A stretch of DNA of 33,432 nt from an uncultured Oscillospiraceae bacterium (lineage in GTDB: Bacteria; Bacillota; Clostridia; Oscillospirales; Oscillospiraceae): NCBI GenBank assembly GCA_900754515.1, contig CAAEDD010000175.1, positions 1-33,432 of the forward strand, written 5' to 3'. The notes under the pieces were generated by a model, which did no database searches, had not been told where the DNA came from, and saw only the letters and a program-made list of their open reading frames with translations. Made by a program: the position numbers and the translations under genes. This document shows, piece by piece, positions 15,545-24,121 of this stretch (its first letter is position 1; each line of letters begins with the position of its first letter).

Positions 15545-15571
15545 TGTATTTTATTATAAAAGCTTTGTCAA
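15543..15571 (-). promoter_or_regulatory. Sigma-A promoter of the response regulator operon
   Basis: A perfect TTGACA (15571-15566 on the minus strand), 17 bases, then TACATT (15548-15543). It gives a leader of about 135 bases before ATG 15398. Confidence 0.65.
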
Positions 15572-15589
15572 TACGAATTAAGTAAAATG

Positions 15590-15623
15590 AAAACAGCATC
15601 GGACAAATGTCCGATGCTGTTTT
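15590..15623 (-). terminator. Terminator after nifJ
   Basis: AAAACAGCATCGGACA (15590-15605) and TGTCCGATGCTGTTTT (15608-15623) pair perfectly around AA. The minus-strand side continues CATTTT. It lies 35 bases after the nifJ stop. Confidence 0.85.
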
Positions 15624-15657
15624 TTGATTTAAGGTTTTATTGCTCAAGCCGGGAATA

Positions 15658-18600
15658 TCACTCGTAGAGGGATACCAGCTTCATCAGGTGCTCGTAGCGA
15701 GCCTTGGCGTTGGCCTCGGAAGCGGCGAACAGACGGTCGGCGCGTTCGGGGAACTCGCGGGTCAGGCGGCTGTAACGAGCCTCGTTCATCAGGAACTCCT
15801 GGTATCCGCCGGCGGGAGCCTTGCTGTCCAGAGTGAAGGGCTTTTCGGCGTCGGGGTTGAAGCGGAAGAGGTTCCAGTAACCGCACTTGACAGCCTTGTC
15901 CATTTCTTTCTGGCAGTTCTCCATGCCGCCCTTGATGCTGTGCATCTCGCAGGGAGCGTAGGCAATGATGATGGAGGGTCCCTTGTGAGCCTCGGCCTCG
16001 GCAATGGCCTTCAGGGTCTGGACGCTGTTGGCGCCCATGGCGATCTGAGCCACGTACACATAGCCATAGGTCATGGCGATCTCAGCCAGGGACTTGGACT
16101 TGATTTCCTTACCGGCTGCGGCAAACTGTGCCACCTGGCCGATGTTGGAGGCCTTGGAAGCCTGTCCGCCGGTGTTGGAGTAAACCTCGGTGTTGAACAC
16201 GAAGATGTTCACATCTTCGCCGGAGGCAAGGACATGGTCCACGCCGCCGAAGCCTATATCGTAGGCCCAGCCGTCGCCGCCGAAGATCCAGCAGGACTTC
16301 TTGTTCAGATAATCCTTCTTCTTCAGCACCTCGGCTGCGGCGTCGCAGCAGGCACCCTTCTGCTCCAGCAGGGCGATGAGGCGCTTGCTGGGCTCCTGGT
16401 TGGCGTTGCCGTCGTCATAGGTGGCCAGGTAATCCTGAGCGGCCTTCTTCAGCTCCTCGTCGGAGGCATTGGCAGCAATATACTCCACGCTGGGCTTCAT
16501 GTCGTCACGGATCTTCTTCTGGCCCAGGTACATACCGAGACCGTGCTCGGCGTTATCCTCGAACAGGGAGTTGGCCCATGCGGGACCCTTGCCTTCCTTG
16601 TTCACGGTGTAGGGAGAGGTGGCAGCAGGACCGCCCCAGATGGAGGAGCAGCCGGTGGCATTGGAGATGAGCATATGGTCGCCGAAGAGCTGAGTGATCA
16701 GGCGGGCATAGCTGGTCTCGGCGCAGCCTGCGCAGGAACCGGAGAACTCCAGGTAGGGCTGTGCAAACTGGCTGAACTTCACGTCGGTGGGTACGAACAT
16801 ATCCTTCTTCTCGGAGACCTTGGAGACCATGTAGTCGAAGACCTCCTGCTGCTCGATCTGGCTCTCCATGGGAACCATCTCGATGGCGTGAGTGGGGCAC
16901 TGACCTACGCAGACGCCGCAGCCCATGCAGTCCAGAGGAGACACGGACATGGAGAATTTGTAGGTATCCTTGCCCTTGCCAACCTTGATGGGAACGATCT
17001 TGGCCTGGGCGGGAGCGGCAGCAGCCTCTTCCTCAGTAAGGGCGAAGGGACGGATGGTGGCATGGGGGCAGACAAAGGCGCAGCGGTTGCACTGGATGCA
17101 CTTCTCGGCATCCCACTTGGGGACGGAGACGGCTATGCCGCGCTTCTCATATGCGGAGGCACCCAGCTCGAAGGTACCGTCGGCATGATCCACAAAGGCA
17201 GATACGGGCAGGGAATCGCCGTCCATCTTGTCCACAGGATCCAGGATCTCGGTGACCATCTTGACGGTCTTCTCGCGGCCGGTCTTGCCGTGGGGAGCCT
17301 TGGTGTCCTGAGCCTCGGCCCAGTAAGCGGGAACTTCCACCTTAACGTAGGCGGTGGCGCCGGCATCTATGGCAGCATAGTTCATGTCAACCACATCCTG
17401 GCCTTTCTTCAGGTAGGAGTGGAGAGCAGCATCCTTCATGTACTTGATGGCGTCTTCCTCAGGCATGACCTTTGCCAGGGAGAAGAAAGCGGACTGGAGG
17501 ATGGTGTTGGTGCGCTTGCCCATACCGATCTTCTTGGCCAGGTCGATGGCGTTGATCATGTAGAGCTGAATGTTGTTCTTGGCAATGTAGCGCTTGGAGG
17601 CGGCATCAAGATGATGCTCCAGCTCCTCAAAGTTCCACTGGCAGTTGACCAGGAACACACCGCCGGGCTTGACATCACGGACGATGGGGAAGCCCTTGGT
17701 GATATAGGAAGGCACATGGCAGGCCACGAAGTCAGCCTTATTTATATAGTAGGGGCTCTTGATGGGCTTGTCGCCGAAGCGCAGATGGCTTATGGTGACG
17801 CCGCCGGTCTTCTTGGAGTCGTACTGGAAGTAGGCCTGGACGAACTTATCGGTATGGTCGCCGATGATCTTGATGGAGTTCTTGTTTGCACCCACGGTGC
17901 CGTCGCCGCCAAGACCCCAGAACTTGCACTCGATGGTGCCTTCTGCTGCGGTGTTGGGAGCGGGAACTTCCTCAAGGGACATGTTGGTGACATCGTCAAC
18001 GATGCCCAGAGTGAACTGGCGCTTTGCGTCGGCCTTGTTGAGCTCGTTGTACACTGCAAAAACAGAGGAGGGAGGAGTGTCCTTGGAGCCGAGGCCGTAG
18101 CGGCCGCCGATAACGGTGACATCGTTCATGCCGGCGTTGCGCAGGGCGGTGACAACATCCAGGTACAGAGGCTCGCCCTGAGCGCCGGGCTCCTTGGTAC
18201 GGTCAAGGACGGCGATCTTCTTGGCGGTGGCGGGGATGGCTGCCAGCAGCTTGTCCGGGCAGAAGGGGCGGTACAGACGGCACTTCACAAGGCCGACCTT
18301 CTCGCCGTGAGCGGTGAGGTAATCAATTACTTCCTCTGCCACGTCGCAGATGGAGCCCATGGCCACGATGACACGGTCTGCATCGGGAGCGCCGTAGTAG
18401 TTGAAGAGCTGGTAGTTGGTGCCCAGCTTCTCATTGATCTTGCCCATGTACTCTTCCACGATGGCGGGGACTGCCTCATAGTACTTGTTGGAAGCCTCGC
18501 GGTTCTGGAAGAAGATATCGCCGTTCTCATGGGAGCCGCGCATCACAGGGTGCTGAGAGTTGAGGGCGCGGGCACGGAAAGCCTCAACGGCGTCCATGTC

Positions 18601-19185
18601 CACCATGTCCTTCAGATCATCATAGTCCCAGACCTGGATCTTCTGCAGTTCGTGAGAAGTGCGGAATCCGTCAAAGAAGTTCAGGAAAGGAACGCGGCCC
18701 TTGATAGCTGCCAGGTGGGCAACGGGAGCCAGATCCATGACTTCCTGGACGTTGGACTCAGCCAGCATTGCAAAACCGGTCTGACGGCAGGCCATGACGT
18801 CGCTGTGGTCACCGAAAATGTTCAGGGTGTGGCTGGCAACGGTACGTGCGCTGACGTGGAACACGCCGGGCAGCAGCTCGCCTGCGATCTTGTACATGTT
18901 GGGAATCATCAGCAGCAGACCCTGGGAAGCGGTGTAAGTGGTGGTCAGGGCACCTGCATTCAGGGAGCCGTGGACAGCGCCGGCAGCACCGGACTCAGCC
19001 TGCATCTCCTGGACTCTAACGGTGGAGCCGAAGATGTTCTTACGGCCGGCAGCGGACCACTGGTCCACATAGTCGGCCATGGGGCTGGAGGGAGTGATGG
19101 GGTAGATAGCTGCGACTTCGGTGAATGCGTAGGATACGTGGGCGGCTGCAGTGTTGCCGTCCATCGTCTTGAAGTGTCTCTGCAT
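15658..19185 (-). CDS. nifJ: Pyruvate:ferredoxin (flavodoxin) oxidoreductase
   Basis: About 1,175 residues, the usual size of the single-chain enzyme. It converts pyruvate and CoA to acetyl-CoA and CO2 while reducing ferredoxin, the key step linking glycolysis to acetate, butyrate and hydrogen in anaerobes. Domains in order: pyrimidine-binding domain (TMDGNTAAAHVSYAFTEV, YPITPSSPM), the gamma domain (FWGLGGDGTVGANKNSIK), a two-cluster ferredoxin domain (CIQCNRCAFVCPH near residue 695, CMGCGVCVGQCP near 750), the third-cluster cysteines (GSCAGCAE) and the thiamine diphosphate site GDGWAYDIGFGG near 968. Codons are strongly biased to C/G endings, as expected for high expression. ATGs at 19185, 19197 and 19203 are possible; GGAG best serves 19185. 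It is monocistronic. Confidence 0.97.
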   Translation of the reverse strand: MQRHFKTMDGNTAAAHVSYAFTEVAAIYPITPSSPMADYVDQWSAAGRKNIFGSTVRVQEMQAESGAAGAVHGSLNAGALTTTYTASQGLLLMIPNMYKIAGELLPGVFHVSARTVASHTLNIFGDHSDVMACRQTGFAMLAESNVQEVMDLAPVAHLAAIKGRVPFLNFFDGFRTSHELQKIQVWDYDDLKDMVDMDAVEAFRARALNSQHPVMRGSHENGDIFFQNREASNKYYEAVPAIVEEYMGKINEKLGTNYQLFNYYGAPDADRVIVAMGSICDVAEEVIDYLTAHGEKVGLVKCRLYRPFCPDKLLAAIPATAKKIAVLDRTKEPGAQGEPLYLDVVTALRNAGMNDVTVIGGRYGLGSKDTPPSSVFAVYNELNKADAKRQFTLGIVDDVTNMSLEEVPAPNTAAEGTIECKFWGLGGDGTVGANKNSIKIIGDHTDKFVQAYFQYDSKKTGGVTISHLRFGDKPIKSPYYINKADFVACHVPSYITKGFPIVRDVKPGGVFLVNCQWNFEELEHHLDAASKRYIAKNNIQLYMINAIDLAKKIGMGKRTNTILQSAFFSLAKVMPEEDAIKYMKDAALHSYLKKGQDVVDMNYAAIDAGATAYVKVEVPAYWAEAQDTKAPHGKTGREKTVKMVTEILDPVDKMDGDSLPVSAFVDHADGTFELGASAYEKRGIAVSVPKWDAEKCIQCNRCAFVCPHATIRPFALTEEEAAAAPAQAKIVPIKVGKGKDTYKFSMSVSPLDCMGCGVCVGQCPTHAIEMVPMESQIEQQEVFDYMVSKVSEKKDMFVPTDVKFSQFAQPYLEFSGSCAGCAETSYARLITQLFGDHMLISNATGCSSIWGGPAATSPYTVNKEGKGPAWANSLFEDNAEHGLGMYLGQKKIRDDMKPSVEYIAANASDEELKKAAQDYLATYDDGNANQEPSKRLIALLEQKGACCDAAAEVLKKKDYLNKKSCWIFGGDGWAYDIGFGGVDHVLASGEDVNIFVFNTEVYSNTGGQASKASNIGQVAQFAAAGKEIKSKSLAEIAMTYGYVYVAQIAMGANSVQTLKAIAEAEAHKGPSIIIAYAPCEMHSIKGGMENCQKEMDKAVKCGYWNLFRFNPDAEKPFTLDSKAPAGGYQEFLMNEARYSRLTREFPERADRLFAASEANAKARYEHLMKLVSLYE

Positions 19186-19260
19186 GTCTATTTTCATCTC
19201 CATAATAAAATTATTGCACACTGCCCATGAATATGTTTGGTCACACTCATAAGCAGTATC

Positions 19261-19289
19261 ATTTTAGCATTAAAATGTCAAATTGTAAA
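19261..19289 (-). promoter_or_regulatory. Promoter of nifJ
   Basis: On the minus strand TTTACA (19289-19284), 17 bases ending in TGC (extended -10), then TAAAAT (19266-19261). The leader would be about 70 bases. Confidence 0.7.
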
Positions 19290-19414
19290 CACGTTATATA
19301 AAGAAAAACCTTGTAGAAAACTGCTGAATTTATATCTATTTTCCCCCTTATTTATTCTCCTTTTAGGGGAATCAGCTAAAAGCTTTAAAAATTTGAATAA
19401 GTTTTATTTTCTCC

Positions 19415-19443
19415 TTGTGCTTTTAGGCATTTTGTATTATAAT
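19415..19443 (+). promoter_or_regulatory. Promoter of the Asp23-like/FakA-like pair
   Basis: TTGTGC (19415-19420), 17 bases, perfect TATAAT (19438-19443), about 90 bases before the ATG at 19534. Confidence 0.6.
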
Positions 19444-19533
19444 GTGTTCTCGGTTTTATGGCCATATGCGCCTAAGCCTGGACATTTCCAATGTTTTTAT
19501 ATACGTCAGTTTGCAGAAAGGAGCTGTCAGCAA

Positions 19534-19884
19534 ATGGTGAACATTACCAATGACATGGGCAATATCAGCATTACCAGCGAGGTGTTTATGAATCTGGCAG
19601 GCGATGCCGCTACCAGCTGCTTCGGAGTAAAGGGCATGGCCGGGCGCAGCAAGGAGGGGGGCCCTCTGCAGCTTCTGCGGAGAGAATCCATGTCCAAGGG
19701 CGTGGATGTCAGCTTCAATGACGACGGCAGCATCTCCCTGGAGCTGCACATCGGTGTTGACCACGGCGTCAATATCTGCGCCGTCTCCCGCAGCATCATG
19801 AGCGAGGTAAGTTACAAGCTTTCCAAATCCACCGGCGTCCCCGTGAAAAAGGTGGATGTATACGTAGACACTATCATCGGATAA
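19534..19884 (+). CDS. Asp23/Gls24 family envelope stress response protein (YloU-like)
   Basis: A 116-residue soluble protein of the Asp23/Gls24 (DUF322) family: GNISITSEVFMNLAGDAATSCFGVKGM at the start, then the SLELHIGVDHGVNICAVSRSIMSEVSYKL core and the end VKKVDVYVDTIIG. Family members are small proteins tied to envelope stress or to the membrane. AAAGGAG ten bases before ATG 19534 sets the start; the longer open frame to the left crosses the promoter and is not used. It is followed after 38 bases by a FakA/YloV-like gene, the same order as yloU-yloV in Bacillus, so the two are probably one transcript. Its exact role is not known. Confidence 0.92.
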   Translation: MVNITNDMGNISITSEVFMNLAGDAATSCFGVKGMAGRSKEGGPLQLLRRESMSKGVDVSFNDDGSISLELHIGVDHGVNICAVSRSIMSEVSYKLSKSTGVPVKKVDVYVDTIIG

Positions 19885-19922
19885 TTCCCTGACAGGGTAT
19901 CCCCACCGGAGGTGCTTTTTAC

Positions 19923-21596
19923 TTGAGAGATTATATAGACGCCGCTGCATTTAAAGAGATGATACTCTGTGCCGACGCGGCCCTTGCAGCAAATACCCAG
20001 ATGATAAACGACCTGAACGTCTTCCCCGTGCCTGACGGAGACACCGGCACCAACATGGGGCTGACCATGAACAAGGCCGCCACAGAACTTCGCAAGAAGA
20101 ATTTTGAGACTATTGCCGCAGCCGCCGACTGCGTCTCTTCCGCCCTGCTCAGAGGTGCCAGGGGCAACTCCGGCGTCATCCTCTCCCTGCTGTTTCGGGG
20201 TATTGCCCGCCGCCTGAAGGGCACCGAGACTGCCGGTCCCGTGGAGTTTTCCGGAGCCATGGCAGACGGCGTAGATGCCGCTTACAAGGCGGTTATGAAG
20301 CCCGCCGAAGGCACCATACTCACCGTGTCCCGCCTGGCATCCGCCGCAGCCACTGAGGCTGCCGCTGCCGGAGCCACTTTGGAGAACTGCCTGGTCTGCG
20401 CTCTTAAGGCCGGTGAGGAAGCTCTGGAAGATACCGTCAATCTCAACCCCGTGCTTAAAAAGGCTGGCGTCGTCGACGCCGGAGGCAAGGGTTACCTCAT
20501 TATTCTCAGCGCCATGCTTGCTTCCCTCAGAGGCGAGGTGTCCGCTCCCGCCCAGGCAAGTCAGGTTGCAGCCGCTCCCGAGACCGCTTTCGAGGTCTTT
20601 GATACCGAAGACATCACCTTTGCCTTCGACACGGTATTTATCGTGCGCAAAAGCGAGCCGGATGTGGACCTGGAGCCTCTGCGCAAGTATCTCAACAGCA
20701 TAGGCGACAGCCTGGTCATCGGCGAGGACGACGAGGCATTTAAGGTTCACGTACACACCAACATTCCCGGCAACGCTCTGAATGAGGCACAGAAATTCGG
20801 CGTGCTGGAGCTGGCCAAGATAGAGAACATGCGCACTCAGCATGAGGATCTGCTGGCAGGCAAGCATGTTCAGAGCACCGATGATCTGGAGCAGGTGGAA
20901 CAGGAGCTGGAAAATGGCAGCGCGGTAGCCCAGCCGGAAAAGGAATATGGCATTGTCACCGTGTGCGCCGGCAAAGGTATGGAAGATCTGTTTCGGGAGC
21001 TGGGCGCCGACGGCATTGTAACCGGTGGGCAGACCATGAATCCTTCCACCGACGATATCCTCAAGGAGATAAACCGCACCCCCGCCTCTACAGTGTTTGT
21101 GTTCCCAAACAACAAAAATATAATCATGGCCGCCGAGCAGTGCATTCCCCTAAGTGAGAAAAAAGTGGTGGTCATGCCCACCAAGACCGTGCCCCAGGGT
21201 ATCTCCGCCCTGCTGAATTTCAACCCTGACGAGAGCGAGGAGGCTCTTGTGGAGGTCATGACCGAGGCTTCCAAGAATGTCCACACCGCCATGGTCACAT
21301 ATGCTGCCAGGGATTCCGACTTTGACGGTCACGCCATTAAGGCCGGCGAACATCTGGCTTTGCTGGACGGTGCTCTTCTTGGCAGCTATCCCAATGTGGA
21401 TACCCTCATGAGGGATATGGTAAAGGCCTTTGATAAGCTGGAACCGGAATTCATTACGGTTTACTACGGAGCCGATGTGGTAGAGGAGGATGCCAACCGG
21501 GCGGCCGAGCTCATCACTCAGCGTTTCCCCGACACCGATATCAGTATTGTCAACGGCGGCCAGCCTGTGTACTACTACATGATAAGTGTGGAGTAA
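19923..21596 (+). CDS. yloV: DAK2/DegV-linked fatty acid kinase FakA-like protein (YloV)
   Basis: A 557-residue protein. The N-terminal DhaL-type kinase domain has DGDTGTNM (Asp38 and Asp40 bind Mg-ATP), the ARGNSGVILS turn and the segment KAGVVDAGGKGY; a middle domain and a C-terminal DegV-related domain (GIVTGGQTMNPSTDDI, VFPNNKNIIMAAEQC, ITVYYGADV) follow. In Staphylococcus FakA phosphorylates fatty acids carried by FakB binding proteins, feeding exogenous fatty acids into phospholipids; no FakB gene is in this window. The start is TTG 19923, supported by GGAGGTG eight bases upstream and homology starting at once (RDYIDAAAFKEMI). A weak start with a strong ribosome site may tune its level. 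Confidence 0.93.
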   Translation: MRDYIDAAAFKEMILCADAALAANTQMINDLNVFPVPDGDTGTNMGLTMNKAATELRKKNFETIAAAADCVSSALLRGARGNSGVILSLLFRGIARRLKGTETAGPVEFSGAMADGVDAAYKAVMKPAEGTILTVSRLASAAATEAAAAGATLENCLVCALKAGEEALEDTVNLNPVLKKAGVVDAGGKGYLIILSAMLASLRGEVSAPAQASQVAAAPETAFEVFDTEDITFAFDTVFIVRKSEPDVDLEPLRKYLNSIGDSLVIGEDDEAFKVHVHTNIPGNALNEAQKFGVLELAKIENMRTQHEDLLAGKHVQSTDDLEQVEQELENGSAVAQPEKEYGIVTVCAGKGMEDLFRELGADGIVTGGQTMNPSTDDILKEINRTPASTVFVFPNNKNIIMAAEQCIPLSEKKVVVMPTKTVPQGISALLNFNPDESEEALVEVMTEASKNVHTAMVTYAARDSDFDGHAIKAGEHLALLDGALLGSYPNVDTLMRDMVKAFDKLEPEFITVYYGADVVEEDANRAAELITQRFPDTDISIVNGGQPVYYYMISVE

Positions 21597-21613
21597 GTCT
21601 GAGCCTGCCTGCA

Positions 21614-21670
21614 AGAAGAGGCCCCTGAACGACTTTTATTTGTCGTCCGGGGGCCTCTTCTCTACTTTTT
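21614..21670 (+). terminator. Terminator after the FakA-like gene
   Basis: AGAAGAGGCCCC (21614-21625) pairs with GGGGCCTCTTCT (21650-21661); an inner ACGAC/GTCGT stem adds stability. CTACTTTTT follows on the plus strand. The convergent pnuC stop is 9 bases away. Confidence 0.85.
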
Positions 21671-22365
21671 CAAGCCGATTCCTGGCGGCGCTGCATTTTC
21701 AGCCAGCTGTAAAATCCGTAAAGGTCGTTTATAAAAAACACCATAAAGCAGGCCAGCACGGACATATAGGCCCTGTCCTTCATGGATGCCAGAGCCCACA
21801 GCACAATCAACACCATATCGTTTATGCCATAGGCCAGGGCAAACCAGCAGCTGCGCCGGAAGGTGAGATAAACGGCGATGAAACTGGTGGTAACGGAAAA
21901 AGTGCTGGGAATCAGGTTTGCAGTACCGAAGTTCCTTAATATAAAATAAAAGGCTACCGTCACAGGCACCGCCAGGAGCAGCATGAACAGTGTCTCTCTC
22001 TTGCCGATGCGATTCACCTTCACCTCCGAGCGATTTCCGTTGTAGGGGTTCTTGAGCCAGGATACCAGAGCAAACACCGCCATGGGCGCGGTCATACCCA
22101 GATAGGTGAGCATCTCTCCATAATAGGCAAAGCTGTAGGATATAAGCGCATACAGCAGGCTGAAAACCACCATCAGAAGCTGGCCCACAGGATTGCCCTT
22201 AGCACAGAATATAAGGGAGGTGACCCCCAGAAGGGAGGCACTTAGGCTCAGATAGTTCTCCCCGTCAAAGCCCGCAAAGGCGAGAGTTATAAACAGCACC
22301 GAAAAGCTCCACAGCGCCGCCTCGGTTTTCGTAAAGTAATGCAGCAAAGATTTTACGCCGCCCAT
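21670..22365 (-). CDS. pnuC: PnuC-family nicotinamide riboside transporter
   Basis: A 231-residue integral membrane protein with seven hydrophobic segments. PnuC traits seen: LGVTSLIFCAKGNPVGQ with the KGN turn, LLYALISYSFAYYGEML, WLKNPYNG, the TSFIAVYLTFRRSCWFALAYGINDMVLIVLW stretch and the signature ending FFINDLYGFYSWLKMQ. PnuC proteins carry vitamin B3 ribosides, mainly nicotinamide riboside, by facilitated diffusion with intracellular phosphorylation trapping the product. The thiamine relative PnuT cannot be excluded. GGAGG five bases before ATG 22365 decides the start over an earlier codon. It is monocistronic, with its own promoter and a 100-base structured leader. Confidence 0.9.
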   Translation of the reverse strand: MGGVKSLLHYFTKTEAALWSFSVLFITLAFAGFDGENYLSLSASLLGVTSLIFCAKGNPVGQLLMVVFSLLYALISYSFAYYGEMLTYLGMTAPMAVFALVSWLKNPYNGNRSEVKVNRIGKRETLFMLLLAVPVTVAFYFILRNFGTANLIPSTFSVTTSFIAVYLTFRRSCWFALAYGINDMVLIVLWALASMKDRAYMSVLACFMVFFINDLYGFYSWLKMQRRQESA

Positions 22366-22470
22366 AAATGCCTCCAAAAAAAGCACCCTCTCTGCACGTC
22401 TTCAAAGACCTAACGACGTACAAACGGATGCCTGATTTCATCCGCTGCCCGGTGGCAGCTACACATATCG
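22366..22470 (-). promoter_or_regulatory. Structured leader of pnuC, possible riboswitch
   Basis: Between the predicted start near 22469 and the ATG, three hairpins follow one another: GCTGCC/GGCAGC (22444-22459), CGGATG/CATCCG (22425-22444, sharing one base with the first) and ACGTC/GACGT (22396-22419). A run of seven T on the minus strand lies directly before GGAGG. PnuC genes in Lactobacillales carry a known NAD-binding motif, but I cannot match its consensus here. Confidence 0.4.
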
Positions 22471-22475
22471 GCGGA

Positions 22476-22504
22476 AGTATAGCACAGCCCCGGGAAAAAG
22501 GCAA
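22476..22504 (-). promoter_or_regulatory. Promoter of pnuC
   Basis: On the minus strand TTGCCT (22504-22499), 17 bases ending in TGTGC (extended -10), TATACT (22481-22476). Confidence 0.65.
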
Positions 22505-22558
22505 GAGCCGTCTTACTTTCCCGGGGCAAAATGCTCGGTTGGATGCAGAAGTGCAGTC

Positions 22559-22578
22559 AAAAACCTCCTAAGGTTTTT
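22559..22578 (-). terminator. Second stem-loop downstream of the M20 operon
   Basis: AAAAACCT (22559-22566) pairs with AGGTTTTT (22571-22578). Read on the minus strand, it is a short stem ending in a T-run, and it backs up the hairpin at 22585-22620. Confidence 0.55.
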
Positions 22579-22584
22579 TGCAAA

Positions 22585-22620
22585 TAGAGGAGAGGAGCCC
22601 GAATGGGCCCCTCTCCTCTA
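22585..22620 (-). terminator. Terminator of the importer/M20 operon
   Basis: TAGAGGAGAGG (22585-22595) with CCTCTCCTCTA (22610-22620), and GCCC/GGGC inside after one mismatch, loop GAAT. It starts 29 bases after the M20 stop. Confidence 0.75.
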
Positions 22621-22648
22621 TCTCCCAAAAGGCTATACAGCCTGTTCC

Positions 22649-24091
22649 TCAGTACTTGCCTATGGGCGGGGTCACATAGTCCGGCAGGGGGCAGCTGTAG
22701 CTGCCGCCGTTTTTCCGCCTCAGTTCCTCCTTGGCTCTGTCTATAAGCTCCGGCTGCTCCAAAGTGCGCAGAGCTCCCAGGCACAGCATCTCCGCCGCTC
22801 TCAGCATACCCTTTATGCCTATCTCCGAGCAGGAGAAAGCTGTATTCTGCCAGGAGTGGCCCACATTGCCCAGGCAGGCGGTGGCTACATGTATCATCAC
22901 TGTAGGCGTGGCGTAGCCCACGTCGCCCACATCGGTAGAGCCGGAGCTGTAGCCCGTCTCTTTGGGATTGAATGGGTGAATTATATTGTCCAAAGGTTTC
23001 TGCAGAGCCTTGTCCAGTTCGTCGGGGCTGAAATATTCTTCCAGGCTTTCCCTTATGCCCTGCATGGTGGAGCGATTATAGGTACGCAGAAACTCCGTGG
23101 CCAGAGCATACTCCTCCTCCGTCCACTCCGGCGCTCCCAGCTCCCGCATACATTCATCCATCAGCACCCCCAGGGTGCGGTTGGGCACATAGTCGGAAAA
23201 GGCCATGGTTATCTCATACTGCATCTTGGTGCCGGTCATCAAAGCCGCACCCTTTGCCACATCCACCAGTCTGGTGAAGAGCTCCTGCACCTGGTTTACC
23301 TTGGGTGCCCGGACCTCATACTTTATCACCGCGTGGCTCTGGACCACGTTGGGGGCAGTGCCGCCGGGATCGGAGTAGGCATAGTGTATGCGGGCGGCGT
23401 CTATCATGTGTTCTCTCAGATAGTTTGCGCCCACGTTCATAAGCTCCACTGCATCCAGAGCGCTGCGGCCCAGGTGGGGTGCTCCTCCGGCATGGGCGGC
23501 CACGCCGTCAAAAATGAAGTTTGCCCCCATGATGGCCACGCTGCCCTTGGAGCCTACCTCATTTACAGTAGCCGGGTGCCAGGTATAGGCGAAATCCACA
23601 TCGTCAAAGTAGCCAGCCCGGGCAATAAACTGCTTTGAGCCTGCTCCCTCCTCGGCAGGGCAGCCAAAAAACACCACCGTGCCGTCAATAGAGTGGGCGA
23701 TAAAATACTCCTTCAAAGCTACGGCGGCGGCGTAGCAGCCTGCGCCAATCAGGTTATGGCCGCAGCCGTGACCGGAGCCGCCGGGTTCTATAGCCTCCTG
23801 CTTGGGGCAGGCCGCCTTCTGGCTCAGGCCGGACAGGGCGTCATACTCCGCCAGCAGACCGATAACCGGCTTGCCGCTGCCGCACTTATAGCTGGCCTTG
23901 AAGGCCGTTGGCATATCCGCAATACCCTCCTCCACTTCAAAGCCCTGGTCCTTCAGGGCCTTTATCAGCGCAGCCGAGGACTTGAACTCCTCGTAACTCA
24001 GCTCCGCGTAGTCCCAGATCTCCTTTGCCAAGGCTATGGTGGTGCCGGAATTTTTGGCCACCAGCTCCTTTATCTGTTCCACTTGTGTCAT
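22649..24091 (-). CDS. M20-family amidohydrolase, AbgB-like
   Basis: A 480-residue metallo-amidohydrolase. Metal-ligand motifs are present: LLAEYDALSGL, GHGCGHNL with two histidines near residues 109-113, FFGCPAEEGAGSK, and a C-terminal His in GNVGHSWQN. The dimerisation lid (FDGVAAHAGGAPHLGRSALDAVEL) is typical of the subfamily with AbgB, which with AbgA cleaves p-aminobenzoyl-glutamate; other members cleave N-acyl amino acids or aminoacyl dipeptides. Length matches AbgB, but no AbgA-like gene is seen. AAGGAG eight bases before ATG 24091 fixes the start. It is the last gene of an operon after an amino-acid ABC importer, 30 bases downstream, so its substrate is probably what that importer brings in. 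Confidence 0.9.
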   Translation of the reverse strand: MTQVEQIKELVAKNSGTTIALAKEIWDYAELSYEEFKSSAALIKALKDQGFEVEEGIADMPTAFKASYKCGSGKPVIGLLAEYDALSGLSQKAACPKQEAIEPGGSGHGCGHNLIGAGCYAAAVALKEYFIAHSIDGTVVFFGCPAEEGAGSKQFIARAGYFDDVDFAYTWHPATVNEVGSKGSVAIMGANFIFDGVAAHAGGAPHLGRSALDAVELMNVGANYLREHMIDAARIHYAYSDPGGTAPNVVQSHAVIKYEVRAPKVNQVQELFTRLVDVAKGAALMTGTKMQYEITMAFSDYVPNRTLGVLMDECMRELGAPEWTEEEYALATEFLRTYNRSTMQGIRESLEEYFSPDELDKALQKPLDNIIHPFNPKETGYSSGSTDVGDVGYATPTVMIHVATACLGNVGHSWQNTAFSCSEIGIKGMLRAAEMLCLGALRTLEQPELIDRAKEELRRKNGGSYSCPLPDYVTPPIGKY

Positions 24092-24121
24092 TGACTCTTC
24101 TCCTTAAAATTTATCTTCCAT

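Larger units (their letters stand above)
19186..19533. other. Divergent nifJ / Asp23-like intergenic region
   Basis: A 348-base AT-rich stretch with no gene I can support. It holds the two divergent promoters described separately and, at 19341-19371, an inverted repeat (TTCCCC and GGGGAA, 19-base loop) that could be a regulator site. I see no Rex-type TTGT-N8-ACAA site. Confidence 0.6.

Noticed and set aside
15640..19230. 1,196-residue open frame on the plus strand opposite nifJ
   Set aside because: It is the mirror of a long, codon-biased gene: avoidance of TTA, CTA and TCA codons in nifJ removes antisense stops. Its translation is Gly/Val/Leu/His-rich without motifs.
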